From CAWBVG01 sp963792175 (lineage in GTDB: Bacteria > Acidobacteriota > Vicinamibacteria > Vicinamibacterales > CAVVIG01): a stretch of 43,465 bases of DNA. Positions 10,598 through 21,087 of the stretch are shown in pieces; the first letter of the stretch is position 1; every line of letters begins with the position of its first letter. The notes beneath the pieces are model-generated. The model made no database searches and was not told the DNA's origin. It saw only the letters and a list, made by a program, of their open reading frames with translations. The position numbers and the translations under genes were made by a program. Location: assembly GCA_963792175.1 (NCBI GenBank), contig CAWBVG010000036.1:1-43465 (forward strand), given 5' to 3'.

Positions 10598-11111
10598 TCA
10601 CTCGGCGACGCAGTCACCGCTTTTGGCTGGACCGCTGGTCTGGCCGCCGACCCACCTGATGCCGATGTCCGCCGCGGAACGGAGACGATCCGCGAGCTGC
10701 GCGCCGTGATGCTGGATGTGACGGAGGTTCACCAATTGATGCTCCAGCTTCGACATGCGGTACCAACTGAAACCGCTCTCCGCGCTGTCGAGATCGAGCG
10801 CGTCCACCGCATCATCGACGATGCGATCGCAGAACGACCAGTACCTCGAGCATCTGCGATTGCGTATATGGGTCGCCGTCGATGCCGTCATCGTGGCCTC
10901 GATGCTGCGCCCACCGCTGAAACGCCGCTTCGTCGCGCTGCAAATACAAGTGCGTAAAGAACAGCGTGTGATATGCCACCTGCCAGAACGCGTTCTTGTG
11001 ATCGGCGTTCGACCACTCGTCTGGAGGACAGCGCTCGACGGCCTCACGCAGCATCGCGAGCGCAGCGTGGTACTGGCTCTTGAGAACGGATCGGAACATG
11101 GCATCCGTCAT
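10598..11111 (-). CDS. DinB-like putative metal-binding protein (frameshifted)
   Basis: The joined product of about 170 residues is a four-helix DinB/YfiT-type protein. The first half runs from MTDAMFRSVL and contains the helix with QVAYHTLFFTH. After a frame change near 10830 the second half continues with FCDRIVDDAVDAL and ends with the metal-site helix (RHIQHHGAQL). Histidines in these two helices are the usual divalent-metal ligands. Proteins of this fold include thiol-dependent transferases and damage-induced proteins of unknown activity, so no reaction is assigned. It sits between tatA and the M16 peptidase gene, on the same strand as both. Confidence 0.75.
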
Positions 11112-11216
11112 CGCGCTTCACATGCTACATCGGGAAGCCATCGAGGGGCCGGTCGGCCAGCCGATGGTCGGCTCCAAGAGGTGACTCGTGCGGGCGACGC
11201 AACTCGACGCGGCGAT

Positions 11217-14107
11217 CTACCGCACGATGTCCGGCATCAGCGTGACGCGGACGTAGCGAGCGGGATCGAGGTACTTGACGGCGGCGCTGCGTGACCGCGT
11301 CGCCGGTGAGGGCCATGATCTCTGCCGCCTGCTCGCTCACGACATCGCGATTGCAGAGGCTCGCCGGTTTCGTAGCGCCGCAGAATCTGGTTCAGCAGAT
11401 ACGCGTTGTCCTGGCTGCTGCGATCGAGCTCGCGCTGCAGGTAGTCGCGGATACGCGTCATCTGATCGTTCGGTCAACGGCGTGTCTCGCACGGCGGCCA
11501 CTTCCTGGAACACGCGCTGCACGAGGCTCTCGACCTGGGCCGGATCGCACGTCCAGTCGATCGTGACGCGATACTCTGGCCGCGGATACCGGCTGGTCTC
11601 CGATTCGGCGGAGATGGCGTAGGTGGCGCCGAGTTGCTCGCGAATCGCGTCGCTCAAGCCGCGCCTGCAGCAGGAGCGTCGCCGTCCGCAGCGCGAGCCG
11701 CGCCGTGCGGCGTGAACTCGAACGGTCCGCTGAACACGATCGACACCTCGCTCTTCGGCGCGATCCCCTTCCGCACCGTCGTCTGGACGACGCCGGCGGG
11801 CGGCCTGACGCCCAGGTCGCGCCACGTCTCGTGCGCGCGCGTCGCCGGCAGGCTCGCGAGGTAGGTTTCGACGAGCGGCCGCATCGTCTCGAGCGTGAAG
11901 CTGCCGACGAAGACGAACGTGAAGTTGCTGGCGTCGGCGAAGCGCGCCTTGTAGAACGCGAGCGAGGTGTCGAGATTCCACTTCGCCACCGTGTCCGGCG
12001 TCTCGGGCTGACGCCGCGGATGGTTGCCGCTCAGCGCCGAGGCGAGCGTCTGGTTGAAGAGCACGTCCGGGCTCGCCGACTGGTCGGCCAGCATCGCGAG
12101 CGCCTGCGCCTTCATCGCGGCGAACGCCGTCGGATCGGCGCGCGGCGCGGTGAAGCGCAGGTAGATCAACTGGAACATCGTCTCGAGGTCGCGCGGCGCG
12201 CTGCCGCCGCGCATGCCCTCGCGGATCTCGCTGATGAACGGCTGGACGGCGAGCGCTTTGCCGTTCAGCAGCTTGTCGAGGACGACGTCGGAGAACGTGC
12301 CGACGCCGCCCGCCGGGATCACGTCGTCGGCCGACGCGCGCGGCGAAGAAATCGGCATCGCTCGCGAGCGACGTCCCGCCGGGCGCGCGTGGCCGTGAAC
12401 AGGATCTGATCCGCCTTCAGCGTCGTCGGCAGGAGGACCACGGTGGCGCCGTTCGACAGCGTCCATTCGGTCACGTCGCCCTTGACGGCGGTCTTGACGA
12501 TGCTGCCCTTTCGCCGGCGGACGTTCCATCAGCGCCTGCCCGGCGCCGGCGTCGACGTAGGCGGTCACGCGCTCTGGCCGACGGCGGTTTCGACGGCGGC
12601 GGCCAGCTGCGACTCGGTGGGCAGCGCCCGTCCCGCCACATCCGGCGCCGACACGACGACCAGGCGATTCGCCTCCGGAAACCAGTCCGCCGCCAGCGCG
12701 TTCATCTCGCTCAACGTGATCTCCGGCAGGAAGCGGCGATGAAACGCGAGCTCCTGCCAGATGGTCGGCAGCGCTTCACGCTGGAGGAAGTTGCGCGTGT
12801 ATTCGTCGGCGCGGCTCGACGATTCGCGATCCGGGCTCTCCTCGGCGACGCGCTCGGAGGCGGCCAGGTTCGCCTGCTTGGCGCGATCGAGCTCGGTGGC
12901 GGTGAACCCGAACGTCGCGACGCGCTTCAGCTCGGTCACGAGCGCGTCGAGGCCGCGCGTGACGCCGTCGTTCGGCACCAGCGCCTGCAGCGTCGCTTCG
13001 TCGCGCGTCTTCGGCGCCGGAAACAGGCCGCGGCCGGCGGCGGCGCTGCAGGAACGGCGGCTGGTCGCCCTGCGCGAGCTCGTCGAGCCGATCGCCGAGC
13101 ATCTGCGCGAACAGCTGATCCTTCAGGATGTCGCGATAGCCGCCGACCGATCCCTGATTGCGCGCCGGCCGCAGGTTGCTGAGGCTCACGACGGTGTTGG
13201 TGCTCTCCTTGTCGGTGACGATGGCGTAGCGCGTGCCGGGATGCTCCGGCACGTCGAAGATCGGCCGCGGCCGCTCCGGCTCCGGATTGGCGAGCGACGA
13301 GAAGTGCTGCCGGATCATCGCGGCGACGGCGTTCCGGTCGACGTCGCCGACGACGATCACCGCCATCAGATCGGGCCGGTACCAGTCGCGATAGAACCGC
13401 ACCAGCTGTTCGCGCTGCGCGGTCTGGATCACCGCCGGGTCGCCGATCGGCGACCGGTCGGCGTAGCGCGATCCCTCGAGCTGCACGCGCCGCATCTTGT
13501 CGGCGGTGCGTTCGCTCGGCGCCGAGGTTGCGGCGCCACTCGGCGAGCACGATGGCGCGCTGGCGCTCGATGGCGGCCGGCTCGAAGAGCGCGCCGCCGG
13601 CCCAGTCTTCGAGCACCGTCAGCGCCATGTCGAGGACGCCGGGCCGATCGGTCGGCACGCGCAGCGTGTACTGCGTGTCGTCGAAGCTGGTCTCCGCGTT
13701 CGCGTCCTCGCCGATGCTCAGGCCGAGCGACGCCAGGAAGCTGTCGATGCTCTGTCCCGGGAAATGCCGCGAGCCCTGGAACTGCATGTGCTCGACGAAA
13801 TGCGCCAGGCCGCGCTGGTCGTCGTCTTCCAGCACCGATCCGGCCTTCACGACCAGCCGCAGTTCGGCCTGGCGCGCGGGCCTGGGGTTCGGGCGGATGT
13901 AGAAGCGCAGGCCGTTGGGCAGGCCGCCGATCAGCACCTCCGGATCGACCGGCATGTCGGCCGAGAGCGGGTGGCCCGCGACCGATGCGGCCGTTGTCTC
14001 GCGGCCGCTCGCGACCTGCGCGGACGGCGTTCCGACCGCGCAGCAACGAGCAGACAGATCAGCAGACGCGTGGTCGCGTGCCGAAGCGGGCGGAAGGCGA
14101 TTGGCAT
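11217..14107 (-). CDS. M16-family zinc metallopeptidase, two-domain (frameshifted)
   Basis: Joined frames give about 960 residues, the normal length for an exported pitrilysin/insulinase-like peptidase with duplicated M16 domains. The start at 14107 encodes a signal-like hydrophobic stretch (TRLLICLLVA). The inverted zinc motif HxxEH is present as HFVEHMQFQG, with the downstream glutamate region IVLAEWRRN. A second M16 half, from about 12500 down, contains FVFVGSFTLETMRPLVETYL and REQLGATYAISAESE. The C-terminus is KYLDPARYVRVTLMPDIVR, ending with TAG at 11219-11217. Frame changes lie near 14050, 13505, 13045, 12570, 12505, 12380, 12340, 11660, 11460, 11345 and 11280, but conserved blocks continue across each. 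The enzyme probably degrades peptides in the periplasm. Confidence 0.85.
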
Positions 14108-14205
14108 AAGCCTGAATCCAGCGTTGCTCTATCGTCGCATGGAAGAACCCGCCATTGGCGGCAAAGCGGGGCGCTGGCGTCCCTCAACTCGGAATAGAGG
14201 GACCG

Positions 14206-15155
14206 CTACTCGGATGTCTCGAAGGTCACAGCGATGGCAGCTTCGTCTCGAGCCTGACCAGATAGTGGTCGTTCCATCGAGTGATCCTCGATCTTCTCGA
14301 TGCCGCCTTTCAGGATCTCGGCGGCTCGGTCGCGGAAGGCCTTCTCATGCTCTTCTGTGAAATCACCCGTGATGACGCTCTTGAGGCTGTCCGTCACGAG
14401 GCCCGCCACCTGTCCAAGAACGTTGAGGTTGAACGCGCCCTTGGCAAACGTGAGCGCGCCGGTCAACGTCTCCACGGCGGACTCGGCATTGCTGGCCTGG
14501 CCGGCGTGATCGAAGGACCGCTGGCCGCCGTAATGACAGAAGCCCATCGTGAACAACGGCACTCGGGGCACGATGTCGCGGTCGTTGACGAAGCGGAAGA
14601 TGCCGGACCCGAGCTTCGCATTGAGCGCATCGGCAAAGTCCTTATCCCCGACGCGCGGCTGCCCGAACGTATAGACGCCCTGCACGGGGACGTTGCTCAC
14701 GAACAGCGCCTGCGCCGCGCAGAGCTCGGCGAGCGCGCCGCCGAGGCTGTGCCCGGTGATCCAAATCGTCTTGTTGCCCCGATTCAGCAGACGCCGCGGC
14801 AGGATCTCTCCGTTGGCGAGCGTGACGCCCCAGACGTTGCGAAGGGCACGGTAGAACCCGTCGTGCACGTGACCGACGCTGTGGGCCCAGGCGCCGCGAG
14901 TGGCGCGGAAGTCGACAAACCAGTCCATCGGACGATTCGGCTGCGTGCCGCGGAAGGCGACGATGATGGCGTCGGGACTTTCGGCGACGAAGCCCTGCGT
15001 GTCGGCGTTGTCGAAGAAGTCGAACGGTCCAGTGAACCCGCTGACCGCCGCCCACTTCGGGCCTGTGCCGGTTGCCGGTAGGCCATGGCCGACGCCTGGG
15101 CCAGGATCTGAGCATTGGTCTTGGAGAACGACGTGGCGCGTGGTTCGAATGCCAT
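14206..15155 (-). CDS. Class 3 lipase (alpha/beta hydrolase, frameshifted once)
   Basis: The joined product is about 316 residues and matches fungal-type class 3 lipases. The oxyanion strand reads AIIVAFRGTQ, the nucleophile elbow is GHSLGGAL with Ser in the GxSxG motif, and the later segments FGQPRVGD and FVNDRDIVPRVP carry the region of the catalytic aspartate; a histidine candidate is in GFCHYGG. The N-terminus MAFEPRATSFSK starts at 15155 and has no signal peptide. One frame change near 15060 separates the first 35 residues from the rest. Proteins of this group hydrolyse acylglycerols or related esters. The gene lies downstream of the Crp/Fnr regulator and its truncated neighbour on the same strand. 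Confidence 0.85.
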
Positions 15156-15241
15156 GATAGTGGTCCTATTCTCGAGGTCAGCAGGAGCAGTGTGCGCGGC
15201 CCGCATTCTGCTCCGAGCAGGTCACCTCTTCGTCGTCCACG

Positions 15242-15310
15242 TCAGCCTCGCCGCGCCGCCTCATGGGCGTCCTTGTCGAACCAGAGGCAGATCGTGTTCG
15301 TTGGCTTCAT
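15242..15310 (-). pseudogene. Truncated N-terminus of a PhnB-like VOC protein
   Basis: A 22-codon reading frame starts at ATG 15310 with AAGGAG seven bases upstream, overlapping the stop region of the Crp/Fnr gene. Its peptide contains TICLWFDKDAHEAAR, which is the characteristic opening of PhnB-like vicinal-oxygen-chelate proteins (CLWFD...EAA). The expected continuation (F-Y and the rest of the roughly 150-residue fold) is missing, because the frame ends in TGA after RRG. No continuation is seen in the other frames before the lipase start. It is most simply a deletion remnant of a gene that was once co-transcribed with the regulator. Confidence 0.6.
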
Positions 15311-15323
15311 CTTCGTGTGCTCC

Positions 15324-15920
15324 TTACTTCCGCGACCGGCCTTTGCGGATGCGACTGATGGTCTCCGGCGAGACGCCCAGGTATGACGCCACCATCCATT
15401 GCGGCACGCGCTGCGCGATCGTCGGAAACGTGTTCATGAAGTCCAGGTAGCGCTCCGCCGCGGTTGCGCTCAATGCCTTGACGATGCGCAGATCCTTGGC
15501 GGCGGCGTGCTTCTGAAGGCCGGCGCGCATCGCCGCCGAGTAGCCCGGGACGCGGTCGACGATCTGCTGCTGCGCCGGCGGATCGATCAGCAACAGATCG
15601 GACTCCTCGATCGCGGCGAAGAAATACTGAGACGGGGTGCTGGTGTTCAGGCTGATCGCGTCGGCGAGCCACCATTGCTCGGGTGCGAACTGGACGACGT
15701 GTTCCTTGCCCTTCCCATCGATGACGAAACTGCGCAGACAACCGCGCACGACGAACGCGGCATAGCGCGCCACGTCGCCGGCGCGCTGGAGGAACTCCCC
15801 CGCGGCCAGCCTCCGAGGCACGAACATCGTCTCCATGAAGGCGAGTTCCTCCGCGGAGAATGAAGCGCGAGCCAGCAGGTATGCCTGCAACACGTCGAAC
15901 GACGAGTGGTTATCTGCCAT
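15324..15920 (-). CDS. Crp/Fnr-family transcriptional regulator
   Basis: This 198-residue protein has an N-terminal cyclic-nucleotide-binding-like beta-roll (about 25-115, including FVVRGCLRSFV and the VVQFAPEQWW segment) and a C-terminal winged helix-turn-helix (about 150-198), whose recognition region reads MVASYLGVSPETISRIRKG. No FNR-type cysteine cluster is visible, and the phosphate-binding cassette arginine of classical Crp is not obvious, so the ligand is unknown. It is transcribed away from the bicupin gene across a 113-base divergent spacer and may control that gene. Downstream on the same strand is a stub of a VOC-family gene, which suggests it once regulated that gene too. Confidence 0.9.
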   Translation of the reverse strand: MADNHSSFDVLQAYLLARASFSAEELAFMETMFVPRRLAAGEFLQRAGDVARYAAFVVRGCLRSFVIDGKGKEHVVQFAPEQWWLADAISLNTSTPSQYFFAAIEESDLLLIDPPAQQQIVDRVPGYSAAMRAGLQKHAAAKDLRIVKALSATAAERYLDFMNTFPTIAQRVPQWMVASYLGVSPETISRIRKGRSRK

Positions 15921-16033
15921 GAGAAGCAGCCATTCTGGCCCAGGCGCCAGTCGCGCGCTGGGGGAACGAGCTCATTCGAAAAGCATACCCGCACCGGAGA
16001 CGCAATGAGATATCGTTCGCGGATGGAGGAGCG

Positions 16034-16972
16034 ATGGGCGTACCACGACCTGTCACGTACGTAGTATTGGCGGCGCTCGGGATGGCCGGCCTTTTGGTTT
16101 CGCGCAGCGGTGTGTCCGCCCAGGCTCAACGGGAGATCCTCGCGTGGGCGCCGATGCCAACGGAGCCTTCGAAATGGATCGCGCCAAACCGGCCGCACTG
16201 GAAGCTCTCCGAACTGCTCGCCAAGCACAAAGGCGAGCCGAACTGGAGCGAGTCCATCGTCAACGACGCCACGCTGCGCGCTGAATACATCGCGATGGCG
16301 CCGGGTGCGAAGACGCCGCGCCGGCTCCATCCCGACACCCGCGCGTGGTGGATCGTCCAGGACGGACAGATCCGCTTCACGATCGACGGTCAGGAACCAT
16401 TCGTGGCCAAGAAGGGCTTCCTGGTCCAGGTGCCGTACCGCAACATCTACAGCATGGAGACCGTCGGCGACACGCCGTCGCTGCGGCTCGAGGTGAACAT
16501 CGGCGGCGCCACGACGATGTATCCGGCCGACGAGAAGCCGGTGTCATTGCCCGGCTTCGACTTCGTGAAGGTTCGCATCGGCGGCAAAGGTTCGTACGAT
16601 GCGCGCAACAAGCCGTACGTCGACTTCAACGCCGTCGCCGCCGGCACCGATCCGACGCGCCGATTCATCGCCGACGATCGCGCGGTCGCCAACATCATTC
16701 GCGGCAAGCCGCAACAGCCCGGACCGAACGACAAGGGACACTTTCATCTCGAGTCGTCGGAGTTCTGGTTCATTCTCGAGGGGCAGATCCGTTACCGCAT
16801 CGGCTCGCTGCCGGTCTTCCTCGCCGACCAGGGCGACATCGTGTACGTGCCGAAACAGACGTGGCATCTCGCCTCCCACGGTCCGACACCGATGTCCACG
16901 CGGCTGGCGATGAACGGCTACCAGGATCTGTTGCACAACTGGGAGCCGACCGAGGAGCAGACGCGGCGCTGA
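16034..16972 (+). CDS. Exported bicupin protein
   Basis: The 312-residue product has a signal peptide (hydrophobic at 8-25, cleavage near VSAQAQ). Two cupin barrels follow. The first is at about 85-150 (TPRRLHPDTRAWWIVQDGQIRF) and the second at about 230-295, where GHFHLESSEFWFILEGQIRY gives the HxH...E pattern of a metal-binding cupin, followed by a distal histidine in WHLASHG. The second barrel therefore looks metal-binding and the first less clearly so. No reaction can be assigned. GGAGGA lies four bases before the ATG. The NHL-repeat gene begins within 20 bases, so the two probably form an operon. Confidence 0.85.
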   Translation: MGVPRPVTYVVLAALGMAGLLVSRSGVSAQAQREILAWAPMPTEPSKWIAPNRPHWKLSELLAKHKGEPNWSESIVNDATLRAEYIAMAPGAKTPRRLHPDTRAWWIVQDGQIRFTIDGQEPFVAKKGFLVQVPYRNIYSMETVGDTPSLRLEVNIGGATTMYPADEKPVSLPGFDFVKVRIGGKGSYDARNKPYVDFNAVAAGTDPTRRFIADDRAVANIIRGKPQQPGPNDKGHFHLESSEFWFILEGQIRYRIGSLPVFLADQGDIVYVPKQTWHLASHGPTPMSTRLAMNGYQDLLHNWEPTEEQTRR

Positions 16973-16988
16973 CGTGAGGGGGATGAAC

Positions 16989-18450
16989 ATGAGACTGACG
17001 CTGCTTGCCGTTCTCGGGGCTGCCATCGGCGCCTCTCTCACGGCGCACGGCCAGGCCCAGACACCGAAACCCGATCGCGCGGCGCTCGCCGCGACCGGCA
17101 TTCTCGAGCGGCTCGCCGAGCGGTCGGGCGTCTACGGCGTTCCGCCGACGGCGAAGACACCGGGCTTCATCGCCGATGCCGGCTGGCCGCAGAAACTGCC
17201 GAACCACTGGATCATCGGACAGGTGGGCGGCCTCTACGTCGCGCCCGACGATCACGTCTGGATCTACCAGCGGCCGCGCACGCTGACCAACGACGAAGCG
17301 GCGCTGAGCGAGGCCACGCACAAGGACAAGGACGGCAAGCCCGTTGACGTGCTGGGTTTCCCACGGCCCTACGGCGTGCTTGGCGACTGCTGCGTACCGG
17401 CGCCGTCGGTCATGGAGTTCGACGCGTCGGGCAAGCTGCTGCGCGCCTGGGGCGGTCCGGCCGATCCGGGGAAGTGCCGGATGGAAGACGGCTGCGTCTG
17501 GCCGGCCAGCGAGCACGGCATTTTCGTCGACCACAACGGCTTCGTCTATCTCGGCGGCAGCAGCCGGAACACCGATCCGAACGGCTCGGCGTGGGCGTCG
17601 AACAACGGCGCCGACGGCATGATCCTGAAATTCACCAAGGACGGGAAGTTCGTGATGATGATCGGCGGCCACGGCGCCAAGGGCCCCGACAGCAACAACC
17701 GGGACGGCGGCAAGAACCGCACGCCGCTGTTCTATCTGCCGGCGGACATCACGGTCGATCCGTCGACCAACCGCATGTATCGTGTCGGATGGCTACGGCA
17801 ATCGCCGGGTGGCGATCGTGGACGCCGCGACAGGAAAGTACATCGGGCATTTCGGCGCATACGGCAACAACCCGATCGACGACAACGCCGCCGCCGCCGC
17901 GGGGATCTGGATGAACGACCTCGCCAAAGGCAACATGAAGCCGGCGTTCTTCCGCACGCCGGTGCACTGCGCGAAGATCGCCAAGGACGGCCTGCTCTAT
18001 GTCTGCGATCGCGGCAACAACCGCCTGCAGGTGTTCAACAGCCGCGATCCGAACCTTGGCCAGGAATGCCGCAATCCGTCGGGCGAGATCGGCAAATGCG
18101 GCTTCGTGAAAGAGCAGTTCGTCTCGGTCCACACCAACGGCCTGCCGGGGTCGGCGGTGTCGATGAACTTCTCGACCGACGCCACACAATCCTGCCTGTA
18201 CGTCGGCGACAACTCCAACATGACGATCTACGTGCTGAAGCGCGACACGCTCGAAGAGCTCGGCCGGCTCGGGCGGAGCGGCCGCGAGGCTGGCGAGTTC
18301 CACTGGCTGCATCAGGTCAGCCTCGATTCTCGAGGGAATATCTACACGGCCGAAGTCGATACCGGAAAGCGCCTGCAGAAGTTCCTTCGCTACGGCGAGG
18401 AGGGGTGCAGCGGCGCCGGCCGGACGACTGTCGGCGGCGTGCTGCGATAG
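16989..18450 (+). CDS. Exported NHL-repeat beta-propeller protein (frameshifted once)
   Basis: The joined product is about 487 residues. A signal peptide (MRLTLLAVLGAAIGASLTAHGQ) precedes a six-bladed propeller of NHL type, with blades marked by GGLYVAPDDHVWIY, GIFVDHNGFVYLGG, LPADITVDPSTNRMY, HCAKIAKDGLLYVCDRGNNRLQVF and HQVSLDSRGNIYTAEV. Cysteine pairs in CC and CRMEDGC suggest disulfides, fitting a periplasmic or secreted location. The frame changes near 17785, where RMY continues as SDGYGNRRVAIVD. The start at 16989 is chosen because GAGGGG ends seven bases before it; ATG 16983 and GTG 16974 are in frame but too close to, or within, that site. It may work with the preceding bicupin; peptidyl lyase or lactonase activity occurs in this fold but is not demonstrable here. 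Confidence 0.8.
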
Positions 18451-18471
18451 CGTGGACTCTGAATGGGACGT

Positions 18472-18889
18472 CTACGTTCGTACGCGTTGACGTTCTTCGA
18501 CGACGAGTTCGCGAACCTCGAGGTGTCCGATCGAAACCTCGTCGAGCAACAAGCCGCGAACGCGGCCATGCCGGACTGCGAGCGCGCCAATGGCCAGCCG
18601 TCCGATCGCGAGTGCGCCAACCGCGCACGCACCGATGGCGATGGCGCCGGTGGCCATCGCACCAAACGCCATGCGTTTGGGAATGGATGGTGCCACCCCG
18701 CACCGCCGCAACGTCGTAGACGTGAGGGTCGACGTTCGTTGCCAGTTCGGTCGCCTCCCTCAAATGCGGCATCGCTGTGGTATGGCGAACCATCGCCTTG
18801 AGATCCGCGCGGCTTCTCCACTGAGCGTCGTCGGTCACACGCACGCCATCGACGCTGCGGCGAATGTTGTGCCAGATGAGTCCTGTCAT
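18472..18889 (-). CDS. Hypothetical protein with A-I/V/L-G pentapeptide-like repeat (frameshifted)
   Basis: The joined product is about 138 residues. Residues 1-60 (from MTGLIWHNIRRSVDG) are polar and contain LKAMVRHTTAMPHLREATELA. After a frame change near 18715 comes a run of five-residue steps: AFGAM ATGAI AIGAC AVGAL AIGRL AIGAL. A tail (VSIGHLEVRELVVEE) continues the periodicity. Such A-[IVL]-G repeats resemble degenerate pentapeptide or bactofilin-like beta-helices. I do not recognise the family. Its ATG overlaps the TGA of the upstream gene (ATGA), so the two are probably translationally coupled. It converges with the NHL gene across 21 bases. Confidence 0.5.
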
Positions 18890-19092
18890 ATGCGGAGCAT
18901 GCGTCTCCTCGGAATCACCCGAGTCGGCATGCAGCTGGAGGGCAGCTTGTCGATGGGCTGGCCTTCGACAGTGAATTTCATCGATGAAAGGACGAGCGTT
19001 GCCTGCGCGCCGCGACGGCAGTCGGCGTTGGGCCATCGGCATCGCACCATCGCCAGTCCGACGACGGCGCCGATTATCACTGAGCGCTTCAT
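18886..19092 (-). CDS. Small exported hypothetical protein
   Basis: A 68-residue frame starts at 19092 with GGGAG eight bases upstream and a signal-like N-terminus (MKRSVIIGAVVGLAM). It contains LVLSSMKFTVEGQPIDKLP and ends at TGA 18886, which overlaps the start of the next gene. The middle (CRWPNADCRRG) looks out of frame, and an alternative frame supplies a similar hydrophobic-to-AQ junction, so a pair of one-base shifts near 19040 is possible. No family is recognised. The strong ribosome binding site and the coupling to the following gene are the main support. Confidence 0.4.
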   Translation of the reverse strand: MKRSVIIGAVVGLAMVRCRWPNADCRRGAQATLVLSSMKFTVEGQPIDKLPSSCMPTRVIPRRRMLRI

Positions 19093-19220
19093 TTCAGAAC
19101 TCCCAGGCTATAGGCTCGCTAGCGTTCTCCGCCGACAAGGTCAAGGGCCTCTACTCGATCAGCACGCCCTCGCGTATCATGAGCCACCACGCCAGCGTCA
19201 ATGATCTTGCCGGTGTCCGT

Positions 19221-21080
19221 TCAGGTTTCGACGATCTCGACCGGTTCCTCACCGCGCGGAACCCGCGCGACCAGGGTGGTTCCGCGTCCGGGCTGCGACT
19301 CCACCGTGACTGTGCCGCGCACGAGTCGCACGCGTTCGTCGATGCTGCGAAGCCCCAATCCGCGTGGAGCGATCGTCGGCAGCGAACCCGATGCCATCGT
19401 CCACGATGGTCAGCTCGATGCTGCCGTCGTTCGCCGCGACATGCACTCGAATGTTTCGGCGCGCGCGTGCCGTACGGCGTTGGTCAGCGCCTCCTGGGCG
19501 ATTCGGAAGAGGCAGAGCTCGACATCAGGGCCTGGCGAGTCGACGTCGTCCGCCGCGCTGAACTCCACCTTCACCTGGTGCTGCCGTTCGATGTCGGCGC
19601 AGTGGCGCTTCAGCGTCGAGTTCAAGCCCGTGTGCCGCAGCACATCGGGATGCAGATCGTGAGAGATATTCCTGACTGAATTCGCGAGCGCGGTGTTGCG
19701 TTCCTGCAGCGTGTTGACGGTCTGAACCAGCGGCTCCTGCAAGCCTGCCTGCCCAATCTTGCGCTTGAGGACGCTCAATATGATCCCCACCCCCGCGAGT
19801 TGCTGACTGACGTCGTCGTGCAAGTCACGCGCGATGCGTGCCCGCTCTTCCTCCTGGGCTTTGATCAGGCGGCCGGAGAGATCCTGGTTCTGCTGAGCGG
19901 CCACCCGATAACGTCGCTCGCTCTCCCGCAGGCTGCCCTCGATGCGCCGACGGTGCCGCCGTTGAACGAGAAGTCCCCCGATCAGCGCGGATTGCAGGAG
20001 CATCAAGGCAACGGCGCCGAGGACATAGCCTTGGTATGCCTCCCAGAGGCCCGGTTCGCGGAAGAGGATGTGTGTCCCCGCCGGAATCCTGCGCGGATCG
20101 ATGTTCCAGCGCTGTAGCTGTCGCCAATCCAATTGCGCGCTGTAGATCTCGACTTTGCTTGGCGGAATGGCGTCAGCTGACTCTCCATCGAGAAGGCGCA
20201 TGACGATCTCGGAGGACCTCAACCCCCAGGGCAAGCTGCTCCAGAGACGGCCCCCCAGGGCTCCGCGTCCGAGGTTCGCCTGGGACTGGATGTAGATCGG
20301 AACATTGGCGACTGCCGCGATCCGGTCGAGCGCACTCGTTCCTTCGAAACGCCGTTGCGCGCCGTCGAGCGTCATGTTGACGTAGTAAATGATCGAGTCC
20401 TGCGGCAAGGCCGGCGACCCTTCGCTCGAGTTCCTCGATCCGTAGCCCGGTCAAGTACGTGAAGTCGAGTCGCGGCTGAAGGTTGGTGAGCTGCTGCCGG
20501 GCTCCAGACAGTGACCGGAGATCGAATTCTGAAGCGCCGGTGATCACGAAGACCTGTCTGGTCCGAGGTTGTAATTCAAGCGCGAGTTTCAGGGAACCGT
20601 TCCAGTCGGTATCGGAGAACACGTTCGTCCCGTATCTCGGACGCCGGTCGGTGGTGGCCACATAGACAAACGGGATCCCAGGAAACAGCTCCTCGCCGTA
20701 CTGGTTGAGAAAATCGACCGCTGCCAGGGCGACTGCCACGACAACGTCGAGGGCGATCCCGGTACTTATCGCGCAGATATGTCCGGAACGTCGCCAGATA
20801 CTCGTCGGTCAAGGCGAACCTGCCGTTATCGAGGTACTCCCGATACAGGTCGAGCTGTCCACCCAGCCGTTGATTGAGATCGGACTCCAGCGCGGAGTCG
20901 AAGGCGGCAAACGACGGTTGCCCCTGGCGGGCGGAATACAACACGAGGACGCGCTCCTGGGTGCTGGCGCGGTCGGGACTGCCGATTCGCCGTCGGCTGG
21001 ATCCATCCTGTTCGCTGGCACTGCACGGCGTGGCGACAGCCAGCAGGAGCAGCAGTCCCGCGAGCGGACCGGATGGTCAT
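19221..21080 (-). CDS. Sensor histidine kinase with ABC-substrate-binding-like sensor (frameshifted)
   Basis: Joined frames give about 620 residues. After a signal peptide (GLLLLLAVATPCSAS), residues about 40-310 resemble the ABC-transporter substrate-binding fold used as a periplasmic sensor (VLVLYSARQGQPSF, PFVYVATTD, FVITGASEFD, SIIYYVNM). A membrane helix (VLGAVALMLLQSALIGGLL) leads to a HisKA_3 phosphoacceptor helix, ERARIARDLHDDVSQQLAG, in which the H of LHDD is the phosphorylated residue. The HATPase domain shows EALTNAVRHA, IVDDGIGF and GLGLRSIDER. Frame changes lie near 21062, 20755, 20410, 19425 and 19360. The stop is at 19221. The gene starts seven bases after the TonB receptor stop, and its probable partner is the response regulator at 24053. 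Confidence 0.85.
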
Positions 21081-21087
21081 TCCACGC

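Noticed and set aside
15242..15244. TGA at the end of the VOC stub as a second selenocysteine codon
   Set aside because: The similarity ends before the TGA and does not resume after it, so it is a plain truncation.
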